DNA of 64,000 nucleotides from Clostridium lacusfryxellense (GTDB lineage Bacteria > Bacillota > Clostridia > Clostridiales > Clostridiaceae). This document shows positions 9,209 to 16,675 of this stretch, piece after piece. The notes below the pieces were generated by a model. It did no database searches. It saw only the letters and a program-made list of their open reading frames with translations, and had not been told where the DNA came from. Location: NCBI RefSeq assembly GCF_018861735.1, contig NZ_JAHLEB010000014.1, positions 36,399 to 100,398 of the forward strand, written 5' to 3'. The stretch's first letter is position 1. The number at the start of each line of letters is the position of its first letter. A program made the translations under genes and the position numbers.

Positions 9209-10066
9209 ATGGATATAAATAATTTAGTTTACCCTGTACTAAGCATAGGTGGTTTGGGACTTGTGTTTGGAGTAGTACTGGGATATGCTAACAAAAAATT
9301 TCATGTAGCAGTTGATCCTAAAATACCATTAGTTAGAGAAGCATTACCTAGCGCCAATTGCGGTGCATGCGGCTTTGCCGGTTGTGATGCTTACGCAGCA
9401 GCTGTAGTTGAAGGCGGTGCTACACTAAATCTATGTAGCGTTGGTGGAGCTTCTGTTGCTGAAAAAATTGGAGACATAATGGGAGTTTCAGTTGAGACTG
9501 AAAATCCACAAGTTGCTTTTGTTAAATGCAAAGGAACCTGCAGTGTTTCTAAAGAAAAATATGTGTATGATGGCATTCAAGATTGTCGTCAAGCAGTTAT
9601 TGCTCCTGGTGGTGGTCCTAAGGCTTGCGTAGACGGTTGTCTAGGTTTTGCAAGTTGTGTAAGAGCCTGTGAGTTCAACGCCCTTCATATAATAGATGGT
9701 GTAGCTGTAGTATATAATGATAATTGCGTAGCTTGTGGCGCCTGTATTAAAGTATGTCCTAAGGACTTAATAGAGTTTGTCCCAGCGAGTCAAGAAGTGC
9801 TTATAGAATGTAACTCAAAATCAAAAGGTAAATCAGTAAAAGATAATTGTTCTGTTGGATGTATAGCATGCCAAATGTGCGTGAAAGCTTGCCCAACTGA
9901 GGCAATTACTATGGTTAATAACTTAGCTACAATAGACTTTGAAAAATGTATACACTGTGGTAAATGTGCCGCTAAATGTCCTACAAAGGTTATTTCAAAA
10001 CCTTTGAAAGATCGTGTAAACATGAGTGAGACTGTTGAAGCTGCTAAAACTGTTGAAGCTAAATAA
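9209..10066 (+). CDS. rnfB: Rnf complex subunit B (multi-iron-sulfur, ferredoxin-accepting)
   Basis: A 285-residue subunit that accepts electrons from reduced ferredoxin. It has an N-terminal membrane anchor (about residues 5-25), a 4Fe-4S domain with NCGACGFAGCDAYA and a following C (residues about 50-75), and further ferredoxin-type clusters: CVDGCLGFASCVRAC, CVACGACIKVCPKD, CIACQMCVKACPTE and CIHCGKCAAKCPTK. The C-terminal stretch is Glu/Ala/Val-rich and of low complexity. It is the last gene of the operon, followed by a strong terminator at 10095. Confidence 0.96.
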   Translation: MDINNLVYPVLSIGGLGLVFGVVLGYANKKFHVAVDPKIPLVREALPSANCGACGFAGCDAYAAAVVEGGATLNLCSVGGASVAEKIGDIMGVSVETENPQVAFVKCKGTCSVSKEKYVYDGIQDCRQAVIAPGGGPKACVDGCLGFASCVRACEFNALHIIDGVAVVYNDNCVACGACIKVCPKDLIEFVPASQEVLIECNSKSKGKSVKDNCSVGCIACQMCVKACPTEAITMVNNLATIDFEKCIHCGKCAAKCPTKVISKPLKDRVNMSETVEAAKTVEAK

Positions 10067-10092
10067 TCAACAAAATTAGTTTTCATTAAAAC

Positions 10093-10138
10093 ATAAAAAA
10101 GTGACTTGTCTATTTTTAAGACAAGCCACTTTTTTTAA
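10093..10138. terminator. Bidirectional terminator after rnfB
   Basis: The inverted repeat 10099-10112/10117-10132 is flanked by A-runs on the left and T-runs on the right. It ends rnfCDGEAB rightward. Leftward, its stem has a G-U pair in place of an A-C mismatch, and it ends the small membrane-protein gene. Confidence 0.9.
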
Positions 10139-10485
10139 TGTGGTAATTCTATTTCTTTGTTACTTATTGTTAAGTCCTTATAAACAAATATAACAGTAAT
10201 AACACACCCTAATACAGCAAAGCCCACAAAGAAAACTTCATTATTTGTACACTTTTCTATAATAGGCATTATTAATAAAAAATAAGTTGTAATTATAGGG
10301 TATACTAATTTTCGCAGTTTTTGAGTTTTTATAAAATCGAAGGTGCTACAAATAATTAAAAGCATTGTAATTATTGTTAACATGGCTATTGGTAATTTCA
10401 TTTGCATAACCATCATTATACATCCAGCCACACCAAGAACAAATAAAAGTATTTCTAGTGTCATCGTTATTGATTTGAATTTCAT
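10135..10485 (-). CDS. Small membrane protein, unknown function
   Basis: A 116-residue protein, not recognised. It is almost entirely hydrophobic, with about four membrane helices (for example ILLFVLGVAGCIMMVM and FVGFAVLGCVITVIFVY) and a short polar C-terminus. The ATG at 10485 (MKFKSI) is chosen because GGAG lies 9 nt upstream; ATGs at 10494 and 10500 overlap that ribosome binding site. It converges with rnfB and shares its terminator. A second small membrane gene lies upstream on the same strand. Confidence 0.6.
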   Translation of the reverse strand: MKFKSITMTLEILLFVLGVAGCIMMVMQMKLPIAMLTIITMLLIICSTFDFIKTQKLRKLVYPIITTYFLLIMPIIEKCTNNEVFFVGFAVLGCVITVIFVYKDLTISNKEIELPH

Positions 10486-10626
10486 AAATAACATCTCCAT
10501 CCTAAAGCAATATTAAATATATATGGATGGTATACGTGATATATTCTAAAATTTCAACAACATTTTTAAAGATACCTAACAATAAAACAAAAATTATAAA
10601 CCTACTTAAAGTAATCGAACTATATG

Positions 10627-10833
10627 TTACCTTTTGATTTTAACTATATTATATGATTGACGTATTCCGAAAACACTAACAGCCAGACCTCCCAAACAAC
10701 CTACCGCTTCAGCCATTTCCCCTTTAAATATTGAAACAATTAAAAGTATCATCATAAAAACAGTAAGAATAATACATGTAACAAAATTAATCTTATTAGT
10801 CTTAACATATTTAGCAGATTTATCATCCATCAT
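10627..10833 (-). CDS. Small two-helix membrane protein, unknown function
   Basis: A 68-residue protein, not recognised. It has a charged N-terminus (MMDDKSAKYVKTNKI) followed by two hydrophobic helices separated by KGEMAEA. The ATG at 10833 is preferred because GGAGGTG lies just upstream; the ATG at 10848 overlaps that site. It lies 141 bp upstream of the 116-residue membrane protein gene on the same strand and next to the family-1 repeat element. Confidence 0.55.
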   Translation of the reverse strand: MMDDKSAKYVKTNKINFVTCIILTVFMMILLIVSIFKGEMAEAVGCLGGLAVSVFGIRQSYNIVKIKR

Positions 10834-10862
10834 CAAATTCACCTCCATAAAGAATAACTAGT

Positions 10863-11110
10863 AGGATAGGAAATTTCTCTGAAGTGAATGCAATATGAAG
10901 CGAAGAAACCATATAAATTGTATTTAAAATTCTTGTTTTGCGAATGTAAAATTCTCGTAGGCTTGCACAGGAAGTGCAAGCCAGCGAACCTGAGGCAGGA
11001 CGCCGAATGTGAGCGCCAGATAATTTTATATGAGCAAAAGATTAGAATTTCTTAATCCAATTTCTTGTTTCGAGTTCATTTGCAGGCACCAGGAGAATTT
11101 TTCTATCCTC
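10863..11110. repeat. Foldback intergenic element, family 1, copy A
   Basis: A 248-bp non-coding element whose two ends are long imperfect inverted repeats: GGATAG...TTTCTC on the left and the complement of it at 11093-11110. The centre holds a perfect 9-bp hairpin with an AGGAA loop (10960-10982), followed by a conserved block (10983-11014). The same element occurs at 25007-25243, and a deleted form at 61101-61236. It abuts the stop codon of the Gx transporter gene. It could be a MITE-like element, a structured RNA, or both; no transposase is present in the window. Confidence 0.8.
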
Positions 11111-11112
11111 TT

Positions 11113-11607
11113 TTACAATATTTTTTGTAATCTACTTTTTAACATACTAGCTAAAATACCAATAAAATATCCAGTAACAATTGCTGATATTAATAATAGT
11201 GGTAAGTAAACATATATTCTTAAATCATTAATTATGAAGGCAGCCACTAGTAACTGACCTATATTATGAAAAACTGACCCACACACACTAATGGTTGGTA
11301 TACTTAATGATTTTTTAAAATACTTGTATAGCAATATCATTACAACATTACTTAATAACCCACCAGCAATACTATACATAAAAGCTGACATACTTCCTCC
11401 AAAAATAGAACCTAAAATGGTTCTTAAAATCATTATTAAAAACGCTTCTTTCCACCCAAGTAATATTAATGCAACTAGGGATATAGAATTAGCAAGACCT
11501 AACTTTATTCCTGGGAATAACACCGGAATTTGAGCCTCTATTAGATAAATAACTAAAGCCATTGCTACCAACATACTAAGCAAAACCATTTTTTTAGTCC
11601 TTTTCAT
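11113..11607 (-). CDS. Gx transporter family / heptaprenyl diphosphate synthase component I-like membrane protein
   Basis: A 164-residue membrane protein with five or six helices. It resembles the family annotated as Gx transporter or Hpre_diP_synt_I (PF07456), related to ECF-type S components. Visible marks are IPVLFPGIKLGLANSISLVAL near residues 27-47, GGSMSAFMYSIAGG near 70-83, and a conserved HNIGQL near 116. It follows a NusG-II gene and apbE on the same strand; this trio commonly accompanies Rnf genes in Firmicutes, so a role in flavinylation or respiration is plausible but unproven. The ATG at 11607 follows AGGTGG. Confidence 0.8.
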   Translation of the reverse strand: MKRTKKMVLLSMLVAMALVIYLIEAQIPVLFPGIKLGLANSISLVALILLGWKEAFLIMILRTILGSIFGGSMSAFMYSIAGGLLSNVVMILLYKYFKKSLSIPTISVCGSVFHNIGQLLVAAFIINDLRIYVYLPLLLISAIVTGYFIGILASMLKSRLQKIL

Positions 11608-11655
11608 ATTTCCACCTACACTTTTAATTTTAAACTCTATTACATATCATATCTT

Positions 11656-12063
11656 TTAGAATGTTCCACCATCTATAACCTTATTTTCTTCTTCCTTAGT
11701 GCTAATTTTCTCTCCATCTATACTAATCATAAGTTTATTAGGTAAACAAACTATTATTCCACCAGGTTCTTCTATACTTCCACTTTTAACACACTCTTTA
11801 TGTAAGCAATCTGCATCTTTCACTTTAATACTATCCTTAGTAGCTATAATAGTATTAAAATGGCCACTCGCAGTCTTCACAGTAAATTTCTGTTGCCCTA
11901 CTACTTTATTTAAGTCAATAGTCTTAATGACCTTTCCATCGCTCTTTATAACCGCAATATGCTCGGTCCCTTTATTTATTTTTTTGTACACTAAAGTTGC
12001 ACTTAAGGTTAATAAGACAAGAATTAAAAGAACTATTCCAACTATTTTATCTCCCTTTTTCAT
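11656..12063 (-). CDS. NusG domain II-containing membrane-anchored protein
   Basis: A 135-residue protein with an N-terminal membrane anchor (about residues 9-27) and an extracytoplasmic NusG-II-like beta domain. Two conserved cysteines lie in DCLHKECVKSG (about residues 84-94), followed by PGGIIVCLPNKL with a third. It overlaps the 3' end of apbE by 17 bp, so the two are translationally linked. The family is typically found beside ApbE and Gx transporter genes; its function is not established. Confidence 0.85.
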   Translation of the reverse strand: MKKGDKIVGIVLLILVLLTLSATLVYKKINKGTEHIAVIKSDGKVIKTIDLNKVVGQQKFTVKTASGHFNTIIATKDSIKVKDADCLHKECVKSGSIEEPGGIIVCLPNKLMISIDGEKISTKEEENKVIDGGTF

Positions 12064-13084
12064 AAGTGAACTCCTTGTTTGTTAAATCAAAAGTATCATT
12101 TAGTCCTGGTGTAGTATATATTTTTTTATCTTTTGTTATAAATATAGCTTCTACACCCTTAATAGACTCTACCAATTTAAGCCCTTTATCAAGCCCCAAG
12201 ATATAAGTACTTGTAGATAGTGCATCTCCATCAATTGATTTATCTGATATTATGGTTGTACTTATAAGTCCTTGCTCAGCAGGATATCCAGTTTTGGGAT
12301 TGAATATGTGATGGTAACGTACACCATCCTTTATAAAAAACCTTTCATAGTTACCTGATGTTACAACTGATTTATTAGTAACTTTAATTGTCCCTAAGTA
12401 CTCTCCTCGCGAGCTTAACGGGTTCTGTATGCCTATATTCCAGCTAGTTCCATCCGGTTTATTTCCAAGCGCAAAAACATTTCCGCCCAAATTTATAAGT
12501 GCACTACTTATTTTATTATCTATCAACACTTTTTTTATCTCATCAGCTGTATAACCTTTTGCAATTGCGCCTAAATCAATAGCTTGATTAGCTCGTCTAA
12601 TCTTTACATTAGAATTCTTTTTATCAAAAATAATATCTCTATAATCTACTAGTTTTAATTTTTCATTAATTTCCGTTTTAGATGGTAATCTTTCCTTTTC
12701 TGTACCAATACCCCATAATTTCACAATAGGCTCTATTGATGCGTCAAGGGCACCTCCAGTCAATTTACTGTATTTAACAGATTCTTCTATTACCCCATAT
12801 GTATCCGAGCTAAGTTTTTCTCCTGAAACTCCAGCCTTCGCATTCAATTTACTAATTTCAGAAGTTCCTATATTAACAGACATTTTACTTTCTATATTGT
12901 TTATCCTTTTTATGGACTCATTTGCTGCTTTTTCCGCATTTTTACCATAGACTTTTAACTGAATAATTGTACCCATCAAATATGTATCTTTTTCAACAGG
13001 TTTAGTATTATCTTTGCAAGATACTAAAAATATTGAAACGGACAATATTGCGAGTATATACCATTTTTTATATAATCTTTTTAT
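12047..13084 (-). CDS. apbE: FAD:protein FMN transferase (ApbE), lipoprotein, apparent ATA start
   Basis: A 345-residue flavin transferase that moves FMN from FAD to a threonine on target proteins such as RnfG and RnfD. Family marks are TYLMGTIIQLKVYG near the mature N-terminus, GALDASIEPIVKLWGIG, the IDLGAIAKGYTAD motif, INLGGNVFALG, and HHIFNPKTGYPA. Reading upstream in frame gives a complete lipoprotein signal (KRLYKKWYILAILSVSIFLV then SC), so the natural start is the ATA at 13084, which sits 9 nt after AGGTGG. An in-frame TGA lies just upstream of it. The TTG at 13045 would cut the signal peptide in half and has no ribosome binding site. The stop overlaps the NusG-II gene. Confidence 0.88.
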   Translation of the reverse strand: MKRLYKKWYILAILSVSIFLVSCKDNTKPVEKDTYLMGTIIQLKVYGKNAEKAANESIKRINNIESKMSVNIGTSEISKLNAKAGVSGEKLSSDTYGVIEESVKYSKLTGGALDASIEPIVKLWGIGTEKERLPSKTEINEKLKLVDYRDIIFDKKNSNVKIRRANQAIDLGAIAKGYTADEIKKVLIDNKISSALINLGGNVFALGNKPDGTSWNIGIQNPLSSRGEYLGTIKVTNKSVVTSGNYERFFIKDGVRYHHIFNPKTGYPAEQGLISTTIISDKSIDGDALSTSTYILGLDKGLKLVESIKGVEAIFITKDKKIYTTPGLNDTFDLTNKEFTYEKGR

Positions 13085-13183
13085 GGTACCTCACCACCTT
13101 TAATTTCTTATTAAATCCATTATACCATATATAATTCTTGTAAATCCTGTCCTATTATATGCATCATACAAATTGTACATAAT

Positions 13184-13214
13184 ATAAAAAAACGCTGAAA
13201 CAATATCTCAGCAT
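13184..13214 (-). terminator. Terminator of the 137-residue membrane protein gene
   Basis: A short hairpin (ATGCTGA/TCAGCGT on the minus strand, 13192-13213) is followed by seven U residues, just below the stop at 13223. Confidence 0.8.
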
Positions 13215-13222
13215 TTTTTATA

Positions 13223-13636
13223 TTAAGTAAATAGTTTTTTATTTTTACGTAATTGTACAAATAATATTATTGATATAATTATCATTATAATACTTAATAC
13301 GAAAAAGCAAATAGTCATTATTCCAGCTACTTTGACTGATATATTATAATCTATCCCTATCATAGAGATTTGATTAGAAAAATCACTAAAAACACTTATA
13401 GAATATCTTATCCATAACACTGATATAGCAAATGATAGTGGGACTATTGCCGTTGCTATTAAATATCCACTCTTCCTACTTCTCTTGATTCCAATGGATC
13501 CCATAATTATTGGTAGAATAAACAATAAAGGCAAAATAGCTCCAGTAAATTGTGAAGATAACATTAAAAATAATGCACACAAAATTGTAAAGTAAAATGT
13601 AATTTTTCTTATCGCTAAAGATTTGTAATTATCCAT
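13223..13636 (-). CDS. Membrane protein of unknown function
   Basis: A 137-residue protein, not recognised, with about four hydrophobic helices (residues about 10-27, 30-50, 58-75 and 100-128) and a basic loop KRSRKSG near residue 51 that is reminiscent of small DUF4190-like proteins. It lies 21 bp downstream of the 32-residue metS-like gene on the same strand and ahead of a terminator, so it may be the last cistron of the transporter transcript. Confidence 0.6.
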   Translation of the reverse strand: MDNYKSLAIRKITFYFTILCALFLMLSSQFTGAILPLLFILPIIMGSIGIKRSRKSGYLIATAIVPLSFAISVLWIRYSISVFSDFSNQISMIGIDYNISVKVAGIMTICFFVLSIIMIIISIILFVQLRKNKKLFT

Positions 13637-13657
13637 ACATCTTCACTCTTTTCTTAA

Positions 13658-13756
13658 TTATTTACTATTCTTTAATACAGTTGATAAACTAGTAATTGAT
13701 AAAGCTAAAATTGAACCCCACATTGTAAGCATAAAAAACAACGCTTGACCACTCAT
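13658..13756 (-). CDS. metS: MetS-type small subunit of an NSS transporter (32 aa)
   Basis: A 32-residue microprotein reading MSGQALFFMLTMWGSILALS then ITSLSTVLKNSK. It has one membrane helix and a short polar tail, the pattern of MetS-family NSS small subunits, whose founding member pairs with MetP in Corynebacterium. An AGGAGG ribosome binding site lies 8 nt before the ATG at 13756. It is the gene immediately downstream of the NSS transporter (gap 71 bp), where this subunit is expected. A hairpin in the gap may set the ratio of the two products. Confidence 0.85.
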   Translation of the reverse strand: MSGQALFFMLTMWGSILALSITSLSTVLKNSK

Positions 13757-13785
13757 ATTACAACCTCCTATCAATATTTAGTGGT

Positions 13786-13821
13786 ATACACAACAACTAT
13801 TAATTGTTATGTATACCCATT
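13786..13821 (-). promoter_or_regulatory. Intercistronic hairpin between metP-like and metS-like genes
   Basis: The inverted repeat GGTATACA-C-AACAA / TTGTT-A-TGTATACC (13786-13819) pairs fully in the minus-strand RNA using a G-U pair. It is not followed by a U-run, so it is more likely an mRNA-stability or processing element than a terminator. Confidence 0.6.
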
Positions 13822-13827
13822 TAAATT

Positions 13828-15408
13828 TTATTTTCTTATAATAACCTTATTTTTTACAATCTCTTCACCATAAACAGCCTTCAAACTCCTATATGTTCCA
13901 ATAAATCCAATAATAAATACTGCCAATATAACTACTCTTGCAGCATTTACCCATGGAATTAATACAGGTGTTTTTGCTATAAAATCTGGTATAGCTTTAA
14001 AATATCCCTCATTAATATATGAGATTGTTGATCCAGTTAAAATAACTATTATTACTGCAGGAGTTACAAATTTAATCATTACAGTATACATCCATTTTGG
14101 TGCTTTCCAGAATGAACCATGATTTATATCTATTAGTGGATTATCAATCATGAACCAACCAGCTACAATTATTTCAATAAGACCCATTACAACTAGTAAA
14201 TATGTGCCAACCCAATTGTCAAGTTCTGTAAAATAGGCAAGTTCTGCAGTTTTCGTAATAATTGGCTCTAGTGCAACTGGTAAACCAACTACTATATATC
14301 CTATGAAAACGAAAAAAGATGCTTTCTTCTTTGCCATACCCATACCTTCTTCTAAAATTGTTACTAAATAATTATACATTGCAATAGCTGAGGTGAATCC
14401 AGCAAAGAATAATATCATAAACCATAAAGTACCAAGTGCCCTTCCACCATCCATAATTCTAAAAATATTAGGTAATGATATAAAAGATAACCCAACTCCA
14501 GAACTTAGACCTTTTACACCCATAAATGCATATGTAATTGGAATTGCGATACTTCCTCCAAGGATTACCTCTGCAAATTCATTTAAACCTATTGTAGTCA
14601 TTGCAGATGTTACAATATCATCATCTTGCTTTAAATAAGAAGCATAATTTTGAATTATTCCCATCCCTAATGATAGTGTAAAGAAAATCTGACCTGCTGC
14701 TGCAAGAGTTCCTTTAAAACTTAAGTCACCCCACCTTGGTGTCCAAAGATAATCTAACCCTTTTATAGCAGACCAATCTGGTTTAATTGGTGCTCCTATA
14801 GTTAAAGTTTTATAGATTAATACAAATCCAAATATATATAGAACAGGCATCATTATTTTCGCCCAAGACTCTATACCCTTTTCAATACCTCTAGTAACTG
14901 CTAAACCTAAAATTGTTACGGTAATTATCCAGAAAGTGAATACATACACTGGATTTTGTACATAATTTGCAAAAAACTGTGCTGTGGTTACAGTCATATC
15001 CGAATATCCACCAGTAGCAGATAAGAATGCATACCCCAAAGTCCATCCTATTAAATGATTATAATACGAATTTACTAGTAATGTGACCCCAATAACTATC
15101 ATTCCACATATGGATCCTAGGATAATCGCTTTTCGTGGTTTAAGTTTGTCCCTTGATTGAATATATATCATGAAACCTACTGTACCGTGTCCATATCTCC
15201 CACCAACTCTTCCCATCATCCATTCTACTAGCATTAATGGAATGCCTATTAAAATAAGTGCCATTACATAAGGAATCATAAACGCTCCGCCACCGTATTT
15301 TGCAGCTTGATATGGAAACCTCCAGAAATTTCCAAGTCCAACTGAATTGCCTGCCATAGCTAGAATAAATCCAATTTTGGACCCCCAATTTTCTCTTTGT
15401 TCTTCCAT
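13828..15408 (-). CDS. Sodium-dependent amino acid transporter of the NSS family (MetP-like large subunit)
   Basis: A 526-residue membrane transporter with about 12 helices. The first helix carries the NSS sodium/substrate signature GFILAMAGNSVGLGNFWRFP (residues about 12-31); helix 3 and helix 6 regions (GQIFFTLSLGMGIIQNYASY) also match. It most likely imports a neutral amino acid such as methionine or alanine with Na+. The length and the adjacent 32-residue MetS-like gene point to the MetP branch. The ATG at 15408 follows AAAGGAGGG. Substrate identity is inferred only. Confidence 0.9.
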   Translation of the reverse strand: MEEQRENWGSKIGFILAMAGNSVGLGNFWRFPYQAAKYGGGAFMIPYVMALILIGIPLMLVEWMMGRVGGRYGHGTVGFMIYIQSRDKLKPRKAIILGSICGMIVIGVTLLVNSYYNHLIGWTLGYAFLSATGGYSDMTVTTAQFFANYVQNPVYVFTFWIITVTILGLAVTRGIEKGIESWAKIMMPVLYIFGFVLIYKTLTIGAPIKPDWSAIKGLDYLWTPRWGDLSFKGTLAAAGQIFFTLSLGMGIIQNYASYLKQDDDIVTSAMTTIGLNEFAEVILGGSIAIPITYAFMGVKGLSSGVGLSFISLPNIFRIMDGGRALGTLWFMILFFAGFTSAIAMYNYLVTILEEGMGMAKKKASFFVFIGYIVVGLPVALEPIITKTAELAYFTELDNWVGTYLLVVMGLIEIIVAGWFMIDNPLIDINHGSFWKAPKWMYTVMIKFVTPAVIIVILTGSTISYINEGYFKAIPDFIAKTPVLIPWVNAARVVILAVFIIGFIGTYRSLKAVYGEEIVKNKVIIRK

Positions 15409-15608
15409 TGTTATCCCTCCTTTGTTCTCCTATTGAAATATATTAATAAAATCGATATCAATCTAATTAATTTAACAATTAATATTTTAGCAAATTTGAA
15501 GGATAACCGCAAGCATTGTCGAATAGAATTATATAATACATACATTTAAATATAAGATTTATTAAATATAATGTTTAGCTTTGTTCCCTATCGGTTTATA
15601 ATAAAATA

Positions 15609-15637
15609 GTAAAAGCACAGAATTAAACTTCCGTGCC
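15609..15637 (-). terminator. Terminator of the 68-residue gene
   Basis: The hairpin GCACGGAA/TTCTGTGC (minus strand, 15615-15636) is followed by UUUUACUAUUUU and sits 31 bp below the stop codon. Confidence 0.75.
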
Positions 15638-15667
15638 CAACTTTCAGTAAATTTATTTTATCTAATT

Positions 15668-15874
15668 CTAATAAGCTCTTTGATCTCCATTTAAAATATT
15701 TTCAATTTCAACCCCTATTTCGCGACCTTTTTTATAGGAATTAAGCCTATCCTGTGGCACTGAATCTTTATATGTGTCTTCGCCAGAAAGGAAATCTACA
15801 ATACCCTTTTTAGCACTTGGTACATCACCGACATTATTTATTCCATTAACCTCTTTTATTTTCGAGTAATCCAT
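15668..15874 (-). CDS. Small hypothetical protein (68 aa)
   Basis: A 68-residue hydrophilic protein, not recognised. It has no membrane helix or signal peptide. The sequence is Lys/Asp/Gly/Asn-rich with GINNVGDVPSAKKGIVDFLS in the first half and a charged helix-like C-terminal half (DRLNSYKKGREIGVEIENIL). An AAGGAGGA ribosome binding site before the ATG at 15874 and its own terminator support it as a real single gene. Confidence 0.6.
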   Translation of the reverse strand: MDYSKIKEVNGINNVGDVPSAKKGIVDFLSGEDTYKDSVPQDRLNSYKKGREIGVEIENILNGDQRAY

Positions 15875-16675
15875 GAATATTCCTCCTTATATATCTATTA
15901 GACACTAAGTAACTAGTAATACTATAGAATAATAATCATTATATTATTAGACTTTCCCATTTTGAATTTTTAATGTACTAATATGATCTTTATTCAAAAT
16001 AATAAAAATAAAAATACACCTTTCTATATATGGTGAATATTACATTAAAACAACTAATCTAAAAAATGAACTATTTAAAGTATTATTATTTGTATTAGTG
16101 GCATAAATATTAATATAAACTAAATATATTAATTTAAAAAAATAAAAATTTTTATCGTATTTATAGTAAAAAGTTACTTTAATATAAAAAAATGATGAAT
16201 AATTATACAACAGTTAATATTTATGAATCCTTTGTTGCATAAATAGATGTAATAAGTAAGTATTGCGAAACATCTATATTGTTCATATCTATTAGCTAAT
16301 CTTTTAACACTTCTTTACTAATGGCGGTAAACTTATATGAATAAAATATTAACTTCTTCATTCAAACAGTCAAATAACAGTATATTCTGATATATTTTTT
16401 TATTAAAAAAATGTTGCTTCAATGATTGACAGTCATTCATTTTAGTGATAAAGTTATACAAAATTCAAATTGATTTGATTATCGAATAGTAATTGTAAAT
16501 AAGAGTTAACAATTACTATTTAGAAAATTAGTTCTATAGGAATAAGAAGAATATATTTTAGGTACTATGCAGCATTGTTTAAATTTTCAGATGATAAGTC
16601 AACAATTCTTCACTGGAATTTATATATTTTAAGGAGACGAAAGTTTCCAATTTAGTTAATAAGGGGGATTTTGTA
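15875..16675. promoter_or_regulatory. 800-bp non-coding region with opp promoter and long leader
   Basis: A very AT-rich gap with no credible open reading frame. A good sigma-A-type promoter is visible: TTGACA at 16426-16431, a 17-bp spacer, and TAAAGT at 16449-16454. Transcription from there would give an opp leader of about 215 nt. Near its end lies a compact GAAA-tetraloop hairpin (GGAGAC GAAA GTTTCC, 16633-16648), then GGGGG before the oppA start. I do not recognise a known riboswitch class or T-box. Nothing else supportable was found in 15875-16400. Confidence 0.5.

Noticed and set aside
15140..15388. 82-codon leftward frame inside the NSS transporter gene
   Set aside because: It overlaps the transporter in another frame, with no ribosome binding site and no family resemblance.
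16430..16675. T-box or known riboswitch in the opp leader
   Set aside because: No T-box AGGGTGGNACCGCG sequence and no recognisable aptamer core could be found.
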